Shown here piece after piece: positions 27,400-36,490 of a DNA stretch of 64,000 nt (position 1 is its first letter; every line of letters starts with the position of its first letter). The position numbers were made by a program, and so were the translations under genes. Under the pieces are notes generated by a model. The model searched no databases and had not been told where the DNA came from. It saw nothing but the letters and a program-made list of their open reading frames with translations. Origin of the DNA: Candidatus Geocrenenecus huangii (GTDB taxonomy: Archaea > Thermoproteota > Nitrososphaeria_A > Caldarchaeales > Wolframiiraptoraceae); assembly GCA_023268155.1 (NCBI GenBank), contig JALNKM010000001.1, positions 341,778-405,777 on the forward strand. The letters are read 5' to 3'.

Positions 27400-30300
27400 A
27401 TGGTACGTACTCTTTTAGACGAGGTCCTTGGAGTGGTTTTTATCCATGTAAGAAAAGCCAAGTACCCCATTTTTTGCTTCATTATTATCATCATGTTGCT
27501 TCTCCCAATAAAAGGATACTTTTTGGAAAGATTTGTTTCTGCTGGAGGAGGAGCTTATGATTTCATAGAGCATGCTCCCGAAGCATCATGGACTAGCAGT
27601 GCGGGTCCTCTACCGTTTCCCGGAAGAGATGATGACCCGCGGGGTTTCGCATTATACAGATATAATTGGGTGCTAGAGGACGGGGGCAGAAGAGAGAGAA
27701 TTTTAGAAACTCATCCACAGTGGCTTGATAAGAGGGGCTATATCATGGGGACTTATCCTGAGACAATAGTTCCGGAGAATGCCAAGCTGAACGTTGAGAT
27801 AGGTTTTCTACAAGGAGCTTTGAACACGGATGGCGTCATCTTCGAAGTGAGGTTCATGGATGAAGAAGGAAGTGTAACCACCTTAATGAGTCAACAAATA
27901 TTATACGATAATAAGTTGGACTCATTTACCCAAGACCTGCATTCACTAGCTGGTAAGATGGGACGGTTCATTCTATACGTTGGTGTTAAAGGAACTTCAG
28001 CCCAAGATTGGGCCGCTTGGGTAGAAGCAAAAATCGAGGTGTCCACATTTCCAGACCTAGTTGTCACCGACATATGGAGGGAGGGGGACATAATACATTA
28101 TATGATGAAAAATATTGGAGATGAGGTAGTAGGAAGCCCGGGAAAACCTGCAACAATATACAACGACCTGATCATCGATGGCGTTAGGGTGGCGAGAGAC
28201 AAGTTCCTCGGAACAATTGGTGTAAATCAAGAAGTAGAAAGAGTTTTCGAATATTATTGGCAAGCAAAACTTCAAGATCACGATATTAGGGTCTGCATGG
28301 ATTCGGAGAACTCCGTCAAGGAAGGAAATGAGAAAAATAATTGCCGCGGGGAAAGATGGGTCTCATTAGCGGACTTAACAGTATCCTCTGTAAGCTTCTC
28401 ACCTAAAAATCCTAAAGTAGGAGAAAAGGTCGATTTAACATTCGTCATCTCCAATTTAGGAAACTTTACTTCTGGTGCTTGCAGAGGAGCATTATTGATT
28501 GAAAAAACCGTCGTGCTATTAACGGGTGTGACGGATTTGCCTCCTGGCGAGAGTAGGAAGATCGAATTAACATGGACTCCTGTAAGCGCAGGAACCCTAG
28601 AGATAGTATTTTATATTGATTACGAGAATAATGTAAGGGAGTTTAAAGAGGATAATAATTACCTCAAGTTTAAAGTGGAAGTAGTCCCGGGAATTCCGAT
28701 AAAACCTGAAAAACCCGACCTCGAAGCATTAGGCATATCCTGGGAGCCGGAGAGAATATCTGCTGGGGATAATGTTAAGCTAAAGCCTCTGATTCGGAAT
28801 ACTGGAAGTAGCTTATCTCCACCTTGTACAGTCGAGTTTAAAGTAAACGGGATCCATATAGGTTCGACAACTATACCGCGTATACCTGCGGGTGGTCAGC
28901 TAGAAGATGTTGCGGATATATCGTTATCTTGGGTACCACTGGAGGCAGGGACATATCAAGTTAGCTTCTTCGCTGATGCAAACAACGAAGTCGATGAAGT
29001 AGATGAGGAAAACAACGAGGTCGTGGTTTCGATCGAGGTTGGTCCGAAAATTATAGCTCCGCCTCCAACTGCAACCATGGCATTTATTGCTGGATACATA
29101 GAGAATTTCCCATATAATTCTGATACTCTTAAAATAGAGTTGTGCGCAGCTAGGCAGGCTTGTGGATTTAGGATAGACCCAATTACAGGTGAAAGAACAT
29201 GGTACTGTACGTCGGTCTGCATTGAGGGCACAGTCCCACATAGATACGAGGTGATGCCCACACAGATATTTAGAAAGTATTATTACTCTATTGGAGGATT
29301 AGATCCTTTTGGTAGTTATATTGTAAGGCCAGTTTATCAACGATGTGAGGGGCAGGAATGTGTGCTTGAATGTGAATGGAGAGGCATGTGGAATCCAGAA
29401 TATGCCTTCGTCATAATGGAGGGGGGAAGCAAAAGTGCTAACTTTACATTTCAGCCACTGGGATTGGAGCCTCCGACGGTGGATATATCTTTCAGTAACG
29501 AGCATCCATCTGCGAATGAAGATGTCGAGATAAGTGTTTCTGCAAGAGATGATAAAGGCGTAGAAAAAATGTTCATAAAAGTTGATGTCTCCTATTGGGA
29601 TGGAAGTGTTACAGAAGGAGTGTGGAGAGAGATATCCTTTACAAGCAGCTATGATTCTTCAAGTAGAATGTATCATGCGCTAGGAAGAGAAGAGTTCTCC
29701 CAAGACAATGTACGTAGTATAGTAGTAAATGCAGTAGGCTGTGATATTGAAGGTAATAGAAGAATAAGCAGCCCAAGAGTGCTCCACTTTGGATGCCCGG
29801 ACATCAATTTCCGATTTTCGATGAATGGAAGAATGATGGAGAGTGATTTGCCTATATTCGGTTTCCCTGACCGGGATGGAGATGGCCTAAACGATTGTTG
29901 GGAAGATGCTGCCATGAGACAGGTAAATCCTTACATAGAACTTGATGAATACGAAGATTTATTGGCTACTCTAGGAGATCACGTGGTCAATTTCGCTAGA
30001 ATTACTCCATATCCAAGCAGGGAAAATCCAACCCACATATTATTCTACTATGTCGTGTCATGGAGTAGTGATTATGGACGTACAGTGGTAGTCACCTTTG
30101 AAGAACACCCTGGAGATACTGAACCTCTTATAATGGCGTGGAGCGTAGTGGACGACCATACAATTGTTCTAGAGTATGTCTACATTGGAGCGCATGGAGG
30201 ATGCTGTAAGCGGTATGATCTCTGGAGTGCTTATGGAACATCATGCAACGATGCAGGCGTCTGCAGCTTTAGCCAAGAAAAAGTTTTTGAGCAAACCCTC

Positions 30301-31446
30301 TGCTCGAACTTAAGATTCCGTAACAACAGGTTATATCTTTATGCCTCGGAAGATAAACACGCCCTATATCCAACATGTGAAATCTGTGAGAATGTACTGC
30401 TTGTTGAGCCGGATTTTCTAGGTACAGGAGACTGTGGTGAAAGCTGGGAAAGCTTTGGAATATGCCTAGCCGACATCATAGTTGGAATTTGGAATTTTCT
30501 TGTAGAGATAGTCAAAGCGCTTTTATCATCCATTCTATCATTCATATTACACTTATTTACATTCTGGGAGGATGACCACCTAGAAGATCAGATAGTTATG
30601 CTAGATTACGCGACTCTGCAAAGAATGACTGAGGAACAGCAGGAAATACATTTCCAGAGAGGTAACTACCATTACATACTCTATTGGCATGTAGAAAAAT
30701 ATATGTTCCCATACGTTGCCATAGTTTTGGATTCCGTATATTCTGAGGTTGCGGATGATGATTGGGGCTCAAGCGAACCATTTTACGTTATAGTTGGAGT
30801 ATCCCTAACCCCTGAAGGGATTAGGACATGGGTCCCCGAACCCGTCCCCCCAGTAGGAGACGACGTCGATAGCGGGGAGTGGGATGAAGACTTTCCAAGA
30901 ATCGTAGTATACAGCGACGTATTTTCCCCCCATTCATTGATAGGGTTTAGTGTCTCACTTTTCGAAGCGGACGACCCTCGGGGAAGAGATATATTGTCCA
31001 TAGCGATAAACATCGCTCAAGAACTAAAAGATAGATTAAGTTCCGAGGAAGAAGGAGGCGGATGTGGACCAGGCGTATTCCAGTTACTGATTGAGAAGAT
31101 CTTCTTCCCCGAGCTGGAAGTAGGTGAAGACTGTGCAGGAGGCGAAGTACGGCTATTCCCAGTCTACAATGTTGGAGAACTAGATTCGATGGACCACCTA
31201 TTTTTCAACGACTTAGGAGGAGAGCCACTTGCACCTGAAGATCGCTTCCCAGGCAACTCTCTTATCGGAATAGAGCAAATCTGTGATAGCAACATAAATT
31301 ACAAGTTTTGCGGAGTCCAGACGACATCATGCAGTTGTGGAACATCGATCCTAAGTTGGATGAAGATTCCGGGAAGAGATACGATACCATTCAACACTAA
31401 AGGGAGTGGAATGCCTGAAAAGCTAGAAAGAGTCTTAAAACCCTGA
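27400..31446 (+). CDS. Large secreted or membrane-anchored CARDB-repeat protein with a calcium-loop and cysteine-rich C-terminal half
   Basis: 1348 residues. A hydrophobic signal or anchor segment lies at about 22-41. Three CARDB-like beta domains follow at roughly 217-320 (PDLVVTDIW), 324-430 (DLTVSSVSFSPKNP) and 440-545 (PDLEALGISWEPERI), each with N.VKE/DEE..N type edges. A Cys-rich segment (about 555-690) and an Ig-like domain (PPTVDISFSNEHPS, about 690-800) come next. At about 822-838 DRDGDGLNDCWEDA looks like an EF-hand or thrombospondin-type calcium loop. After it, EEHPGDTEPLIMAW, IGAHGGCCKRYD and SEDKHALYPTCEIC recall the histidine/acidic pattern of VPS62/NPP1-like domains. A hydrophobic stretch occurs at about 1020-1057. 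GTG at 27433 is an alternative start. Probably a cell-surface protein; no enzyme activity is claimed. Confidence 0.8.
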   Translation: MVRTLLDEVLGVVFIHVRKAKYPIFCFIIIIMLLLPIKGYFLERFVSAGGGAYDFIEHAPEASWTSSAGPLPFPGRDDDPRGFALYRYNWVLEDGGRRERILETHPQWLDKRGYIMGTYPETIVPENAKLNVEIGFLQGALNTDGVIFEVRFMDEEGSVTTLMSQQILYDNKLDSFTQDLHSLAGKMGRFILYVGVKGTSAQDWAAWVEAKIEVSTFPDLVVTDIWREGDIIHYMMKNIGDEVVGSPGKPATIYNDLIIDGVRVARDKFLGTIGVNQEVERVFEYYWQAKLQDHDIRVCMDSENSVKEGNEKNNCRGERWVSLADLTVSSVSFSPKNPKVGEKVDLTFVISNLGNFTSGACRGALLIEKTVVLLTGVTDLPPGESRKIELTWTPVSAGTLEIVFYIDYENNVREFKEDNNYLKFKVEVVPGIPIKPEKPDLEALGISWEPERISAGDNVKLKPLIRNTGSSLSPPCTVEFKVNGIHIGSTTIPRIPAGGQLEDVADISLSWVPLEAGTYQVSFFADANNEVDEVDEENNEVVVSIEVGPKIIAPPPTATMAFIAGYIENFPYNSDTLKIELCAARQACGFRIDPITGERTWYCTSVCIEGTVPHRYEVMPTQIFRKYYYSIGGLDPFGSYIVRPVYQRCEGQECVLECEWRGMWNPEYAFVIMEGGSKSANFTFQPLGLEPPTVDISFSNEHPSANEDVEISVSARDDKGVEKMFIKVDVSYWDGSVTEGVWREISFTSSYDSSSRMYHALGREEFSQDNVRSIVVNAVGCDIEGNRRISSPRVLHFGCPDINFRFSMNGRMMESDLPIFGFPDRDGDGLNDCWEDAAMRQVNPYIELDEYEDLLATLGDHVVNFARITPYPSRENPTHILFYYVVSWSSDYGRTVVVTFEEHPGDTEPLIMAWSVVDDHTIVLEYVYIGAHGGCCKRYDLWSAYGTSCNDAGVCSFSQEKVFEQTLCSNLRFRNNRLYLYASEDKHALYPTCEICENVLLVEPDFLGTGDCGESWESFGICLADIIVGIWNFLVEIVKALLSSILSFILHLFTFWEDDHLEDQIVMLDYATLQRMTEEQQEIHFQRGNYHYILYWHVEKYMFPYVAIVLDSVYSEVADDDWGSSEPFYVIVGVSLTPEGIRTWVPEPVPPVGDDVDSGEWDEDFPRIVVYSDVFSPHSLIGFSVSLFEADDPRGRDILSIAINIAQELKDRLSSEEEGGGCGPGVFQLLIEKIFFPELEVGEDCAGGEVRLFPVYNVGELDSMDHLFFNDLGGEPLAPEDRFPGNSLIGIEQICDSNINYKFCGVQTTSCSCGTSILSWMKIPGRDTIPFNTKGSGMPEKLERVLKP

Positions 31447-32252
31447 ATTCCGTTAAGGTATGTTCATAGCGACAAGAGCAATGCCCCTTAGCAATTTATG
31501 TTACAGGCGTTGTAATACTCATTAATGATGATCTGCATAAAACAGAGGTTAGAGTATCGGGAAATTACATCGACAAAAGCATCCGTATTTGCTAAGGTAA
31601 AGTGACCCAATAAGTGAATTATTAGACTTAGCCCTTTTTGTTCTCTCTCAAATTCAACGCCTGTAACAAAGAGAGTAGGTTACAAGGGTTACCCTTAGTA
31701 AGGACAGGATTTTAGCAGATCTCATAGACCTTCATCCCATCTCATGACTCTATTATTGAAAAATAATTAAAAACTTTCAAGAATACAGACCTCTCAACAT
31801 GTTAAACGTTTAGTTACACTTTCATCATGTCTTAATTTTCTGAATGATTCTCCACTATAAGATTTCATAGGTATCATTGAGAGTATAGCATCTATGAATA
31901 CCTCGTAATCCTTACTAACCTATTACGAGATTACGTATTTTAAAATTAAGAAATATCATTGAAAAATTCTCGAATTTTCTAAGAGTCCGAGAACATTTTC
32001 AAACCTAAACTCATCTTGCATTCCTAGACTTTGATTCTAGATTATAGGCATGTTAATTCTGTAGAGAGTGTTACCGATAGGGTGGCTCTGAGGAGGGAGC
32101 AAAAAATACTTTACTGCTTGATTCATGTAAGGATGGACCATACTTCACAGCGAATATGAAGAATGGTGCTCAGAGATAATTAATTTGACGACCTTTCTTT
32201 AAATGATAAAGTCAGGTTAAATTAAAATACGAGTTGGCTGATGTATTTTGCA
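31447..32252. other. Long non-coding gap with a 14-bp inverted repeat pair
   Basis: About 800 AT-rich bases without a credible gene. The only structure I can support is TGTTACAGGCGTTG at 31499-31512 and its exact reverse complement at 31655-31668. A TATA-like TTAAATTAAAATAC (about 32216-32228) near the right end probably serves the arrestin-like gene. Confidence 0.5.
31499..31668. repeat. 170-bp segment bounded by a perfect 14-bp inverted repeat
   Basis: TGTTACAGGCGTTG (31499-31512) and CAACGCCTGTAACA (31655-31668) are perfect reverse complements about 142 bp apart. Such geometry fits a MITE-like element or a long hairpin. No clear target-site duplication flanks it, and no second copy was noticed in the window. 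Confidence 0.4.
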
Positions 32253-32849
32253 ATGTCATTTATTAAGAAGTTAGCTGAGAAGGTTACACCCCCCAAAGTC
32301 AACTTAACTATAACCCTTAATAGGAACGCGTATTTCCTCGGTGAAGATATTGAAGGAGAGTTAACAGTACACTCATATGAAGATTTTGATGCAGACGAAG
32401 TGAGATGCGAGCTTCAATGTGTCGAGTCAGCTAAGATTCAGAAGAGAGTCTACGACCCAGCTTTAAAACATGAAGTTACAAGGGAAACTTGGGAGACGGC
32501 AACCCTATATTCTATTAAACCGATCCTAAGTGGGCCGACACATATCTCTATGGGTTTCACCGGTAGATTTCCATTCAGCATAAATATTCCATTAACTATG
32601 AAGCCAACATATAAGGGCATTGATAGAAGGGTTGTATGGTCTATTAAAGGAGTTGTATCAGTTAAGGGTAGACCCGATGCGGTAAGTCAAGTATTAGAAA
32701 TACAAGTTGCTCAACCATCGGCCGCACCCATCATTAAGGAGAAGGAGATAGTTCGAGAGATCGTAATGATCCCGTGTAAGTATTGTGGAACACTTATGCC
32801 TCAAACAGAGACTATATGCCCTAACTGCGGAGCTAGAAGAACAGGCTAA
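32253..32849 (+). CDS. Arrestin-fold protein with C-terminal zinc ribbon
   Basis: 198 residues. The N-terminal part (about 1-155) has an arrestin/Vps26/Spo0M-like beta-sandwich pattern: VNLTITLNRNAYFLGEDIEG, LTVHS, EVRCELQCVESAKI, FPFSINIPLTMKPTYKGID and VVWSIKGVVSVKGRPD. After a linker (about 160-172) a zinc ribbon follows: CKYCGTLMPQTETICPNCGA. Arrestin-fold proteins are trafficking or signalling adaptors in eukaryotes and Spo0M-like regulators in bacteria; the archaeal role is unknown. ATG at 32253 (MSFIKK) is preferred to 32241 because the TATA-like element lies about 25-37 bases before it. Confidence 0.75.
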   Translation: MSFIKKLAEKVTPPKVNLTITLNRNAYFLGEDIEGELTVHSYEDFDADEVRCELQCVESAKIQKRVYDPALKHEVTRETWETATLYSIKPILSGPTHISMGFTGRFPFSINIPLTMKPTYKGIDRRVVWSIKGVVSVKGRPDAVSQVLEIQVAQPSAAPIIKEKEIVREIVMIPCKYCGTLMPQTETICPNCGARRTG

Positions 32850-33027
32850 AACCACATCTAAGGAGACTATTAGAAACTATGAAGACCAGCTTCCAGCAGG
32901 ATTCAAGTATTCGGAAGAAATTTGAGAAAACTTAAGTTAACAGTTCCCAATATATAAGCTAACCTGATAGACATTTTTCATAAAGTGAAAAGCTTTAAAG
33001 TACCTGAAGGATTGTAGAAAATCGTAG

Positions 33028-34644
33028 ATGACTTCTAACATCTTAGGGTTCGTTAACGGAGACATCTATATTTCGTTTATCCCATTAAAGAAAGCTTCGG
33101 GTATTGTAACGCATGCCGGACGAGTATTATATGTTGGTGATAAAGAAAAAGCTGAGAGATTGACAGTCATGCTACATGGAACTCTAATAGATCTTAATGG
33201 TCTAACAATCATGCCCGGGTTCATTGACGCACACATGCATCTTGACAATCTCGCTATATCTTTAAACTCAATCGATCTTAAAAATACATGCTCAATAAGA
33301 GATCTTAAGCAACGCATAAGAAGCTATTATGAAAGAAATAAGGATCTATCCTGGATTCTAGGTAGAGGATGGGATCATGAATTATTTGAGGAGAAACGTT
33401 TCCCAAACCGTTATGAGTTAGATGAGGTGGTACCCGACAAACCCGTATTTCTCGAGAGGGTCTGCGGCCATGCTGCGGTAGTAAATACTGTGGCTCTTCA
33501 ATCAATCATGGATCGTCAAGATATATCGAGAGACCCCTATTTTTTGAAAGATCAAGAGGGGAAACTGACCGGCGTAGTACTTGAAAAAGCTGTAAAAATG
33601 TTCCGGGAAATCTTCAGGTTTACGGATGTCGAGATGCTAAAAATGATGTATGAAGCCTTAATATATTCCGCAGCATCAGGTGTTACAACTTTAGGGTTCA
33701 TGTCTTGCAATATTGACTCATTAAAAATACTCCAAATACTTAGATATCAAAGTAGACTACCAGTAAGAGTAAGAGTTTACATAAAGGAAGAATTACTGAA
33801 TAATCTTTCCCATCTTGGAATTAGAAGGTCTTTCGGGGATGGTTTTCTGAAGATACTCGGTGTAAAGGTTTTTGCGGACGGCTCTCTCGGAGCCCATACA
33901 GCTTGGCTATCCGAGCCATATGAAGATCTTCCAGAATCCATAGGATTGCCCACGATCGAGAGGGATAAATTAATTAAGATCGTAGAAGAAGCACATATTG
34001 CCGGCCTACAACTAGCTATTCACGCAATAGGAGATAGAGCAATAGATGCGGTCTTGGATGCATATGTAAATCTTAGAGACTTATCTTTTGAGCATAGACA
34101 TAGAATAGAACATGCCTCCATAGTGAGACCGGACCAGATCGAGAAGATAGCTAGACTTGGAATAGCGGTTTCAATACAACCTCATTTCATTATTAGCGAC
34201 TGGTGGGCCGTCAAGAGATTAGGTAAAAATAGAGCTACATGGATATACCCATTCAAGTCATTAGCTAAACATGGTGTAAAGATCGGGCTTTCCTCCGATA
34301 GCCCAATCGAACCGTTAAATCCATGGGAGACCGTCTACGCTGCAGTTTCCAGAGGCGGAGAAAGCATTGAACTATACAATCATACTCCCCACGAAGTTCT
34401 ATCAGTAGTCGAGGCTCTTCACTTCTATACTCAAGGATCAGCGTATCTTCTACTTGAGGAAGATCGTTTAGGCACCCTACAGGCTGGAAAATATGCAGAT
34501 TTTATCGTAATTGACAGAGATCCTCTACAAGTAAGTTTAGGGGAGATCAGAAGCATGAAGACTATGATGACTGTGGTTTCAGGAAGAATTGTATATCAAT
34601 GTAAGGATTTCTCAGGGGAGATCAGGCCATACACTCTGAGTTGA
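33028..34644 (+). CDS. Amidohydrolase, YtcJ-like (amidohydrolase_3 type)
   Basis: 538 residues. A metal-dependent hydrolase with the HAHMHLDNL metal-binding motif (DAHMHLDN, about residues 69-77), LGRGWDHELFEE and ERVCGHAAVVNT, which are typical of the YtcJ group, then GVKVFADGSLGAHTAWL, LAIHAIGDRAIDAVLDAY, HRIEHASIVRP, GLSSDSPIEPLNPW and a final GKYADFIVIDRDPL. Members hydrolyse N-acyl or formyl groups; the exact substrate is unknown. It heads a plus-strand group with an M28 peptidase and a decarboxylase, next to two amino-acid-type importers, so N-acyl amino acids or peptides are likely substrates (inference). Confidence 0.88.
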   Translation: MTSNILGFVNGDIYISFIPLKKASGIVTHAGRVLYVGDKEKAERLTVMLHGTLIDLNGLTIMPGFIDAHMHLDNLAISLNSIDLKNTCSIRDLKQRIRSYYERNKDLSWILGRGWDHELFEEKRFPNRYELDEVVPDKPVFLERVCGHAAVVNTVALQSIMDRQDISRDPYFLKDQEGKLTGVVLEKAVKMFREIFRFTDVEMLKMMYEALIYSAASGVTTLGFMSCNIDSLKILQILRYQSRLPVRVRVYIKEELLNNLSHLGIRRSFGDGFLKILGVKVFADGSLGAHTAWLSEPYEDLPESIGLPTIERDKLIKIVEEAHIAGLQLAIHAIGDRAIDAVLDAYVNLRDLSFEHRHRIEHASIVRPDQIEKIARLGIAVSIQPHFIISDWWAVKRLGKNRATWIYPFKSLAKHGVKIGLSSDSPIEPLNPWETVYAAVSRGGESIELYNHTPHEVLSVVEALHFYTQGSAYLLLEEDRLGTLQAGKYADFIVIDRDPLQVSLGEIRSMKTMMTVVSGRIVYQCKDFSGEIRPYTLS

Positions 34645-34672
34645 GGTCACTTCTCTCATTCAAAAAACTAAG

Positions 34673-34680
34673 TTTATAAA
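34673..34680 (+). promoter_or_regulatory. Predicted TATA box of the M28 peptidase gene
   Basis: TTTATAAA lies 20-27 bases before the ATG at 34700, suggesting a leaderless transcript that would also carry the downstream decarboxylase gene. Confidence 0.55.
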
Positions 34681-34699
34681 CATCAAATATTCTAGGATA

Positions 34700-36481
34700 A
34701 TGGTCAGAGTAAAAATGCTTAGAGATAGGCTCCATGTAGATATAGGGAATGTGTGGAAACATATAGAAATACTTTGTACTTTTCCTGATAGGATTGCAGG
34801 TACTGAGAATATCGGGAAAGCCTCAAGATACATCATAGATTACTTGGAAAAGATTAATGGATCAGAGGTATGGATTGAAAGATTCCCCTTCTTAACAAGC
34901 TTCCCAATAGAATCTTATTTCGAGCTTATAGAGCCGGAGGTTAAACCAATTGATTGCTTCCCTAACTTATTTAGTGAAAACACATCCGATGAAGGGATAA
35001 TTGGCGAAATAGTTTACCTGGGTGGAGGGAGTGAAGAAGCATATCGTGGAAAAGACTGTAAGGATAAATTCGTCCTTGTTGAGCTATCATACTCTCCGCC
35101 AAGAACGGAGAAAGCTAAGATTGCAAGCGTGAATAAAGCTAACGCGTTAATAGTAATGAATTGGGGTCATAGGGAAAACAGGATCGTAGGTAAGGGTGCG
35201 ATAAAAGGTGTATGGGGGGTTCCGACAAGAGAAGACATAGAGAGAATTCCGAAAATAGTTTCCATAAATATCTCGAGGTTTGACGGAGAATACATTAAGA
35301 CACTATTATCAAAAAGTAGAAAGGTTAAAGGTAGGATAAAAGTCAAAGTTAGGAATGAATGGATCTACTCGAATCAGCCGATGTGTAGGATAAACTCATC
35401 CAACAGCGAGTTTAAGAAAGAGTTTATCATCGTAGGCGGACATTTAGAAGCTTGGGGAAGGACCGCTACAGATAACTCAGCCGGCAATGCGATCATGTTA
35501 GAAATGGCTAGAGTGTTTTCCGAAAATAAGGATAAGCTATTACGAAGCCTCTTGTTTGGATTCTGGGATGGGCATGAAATAGGTGAGGCGGCTGGCTCAG
35601 CTTACTTCGTAGATTACTATTGGAGCGATCTTAATAGTGGAGGTGTATCCTATGTAAATATTGATGGGTGCGGTTTAGCCGGGGCCAGTAGATTCGTGTC
35701 ATATTCATCTCCAGAGACTTGGAAGTTCTTAGAAGAAGTCGAGAAAGATGTGATTGGGGGGCCATCTGAAAAAAGGGTTCCATTAAAATTTGGTGATAAT
35801 TCATTCCTAGGCATAGGCATACCTTACATATTTACCTTCGCAACCTATAGGGAAGATGAGCTAGATAAGTTGGGAGGAGCTATCTTTGGATTGTGGTACC
35901 ATAGTGAGGAAGATACAATAGATAAAATAGACAAAGAGCTCTTAGAAATACATGCAAGGTTGTATATGGAATATGTCTTAAGACTTGCATGCATGCCAAT
36001 GCTACCATTTGATTTCACGAAATTTACCGAAGTAGTAAAGAAGGATATTGTTGAAATAAAAAAAGTTTTTTCCGAACATTTGTTTACCTCACATATTTGT
36101 AAGCTCGAAGAAGAAATCGATGAATTAGAGAAAAAGTTAATAGAAATAAACAAACTCTCCAAAGAATATGGAGATCAGTACGATCCACATGATCTTCCCT
36201 TCATCAGATCGGTTAACCAGCTATTGTTTAAGCTATCTAGAATTCTAAATCCAGCTTTCAGGACTACGGTGGATAAATACTCTCATGACGTTTACGGATG
36301 CTGGTATCTATCGAAACCATTACCACGCATCTACAAGGTGCTTGATAAAATGGTAAAAATACATAAAGAAGAATGGGAAAACCATGCATTAAAGATCGAG
36401 CTTATTAGACAATACAATATTCTGCATGATTCATTACTTGACGCGATTTCTCTATGCAGAAATTTCTTAAACAATCTTTAG
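34700..36481 (+). CDS. M28-family peptidase (atypical catalytic loop)
   Basis: 593 residues. A PA-like insert comes first (about 60-190), then the M28 core: metal ligands in GGHLEAWG and ATDNSAGNA (about 250-270), FGFWDGHEIGEAAGSAYFVD (about 290-310), NIDGCG and WYHSEEDTIDKID (about 400). Typical M28 peptidases have EE in the third motif, the first Glu being the general base; here it reads HE, as I recall for a PGHS-type subfamily, so the mechanism may differ. About 170 residues of helical C-terminal extension (coiled coil around 470-500) follow. No signal peptide is visible, so it is probably cytoplasmic, trimming imported peptides. Confidence 0.85.
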   Translation: MVRVKMLRDRLHVDIGNVWKHIEILCTFPDRIAGTENIGKASRYIIDYLEKINGSEVWIERFPFLTSFPIESYFELIEPEVKPIDCFPNLFSENTSDEGIIGEIVYLGGGSEEAYRGKDCKDKFVLVELSYSPPRTEKAKIASVNKANALIVMNWGHRENRIVGKGAIKGVWGVPTREDIERIPKIVSINISRFDGEYIKTLLSKSRKVKGRIKVKVRNEWIYSNQPMCRINSSNSEFKKEFIIVGGHLEAWGRTATDNSAGNAIMLEMARVFSENKDKLLRSLLFGFWDGHEIGEAAGSAYFVDYYWSDLNSGGVSYVNIDGCGLAGASRFVSYSSPETWKFLEEVEKDVIGGPSEKRVPLKFGDNSFLGIGIPYIFTFATYREDELDKLGGAIFGLWYHSEEDTIDKIDKELLEIHARLYMEYVLRLACMPMLPFDFTKFTEVVKKDIVEIKKVFSEHLFTSHICKLEEEIDELEKKLIEINKLSKEYGDQYDPHDLPFIRSVNQLLFKLSRILNPAFRTTVDKYSHDVYGCWYLSKPLPRIYKVLDKMVKIHKEEWENHALKIELIRQYNILHDSLLDAISLCRNFLNNL

Positions 36482-36490
36482 GGGGGATGA

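Noticed and set aside
31523..31545. C/D-box small RNA (AATGATGA)
   Set aside because: No matching D box CTGA or terminal stem at suitable distance.
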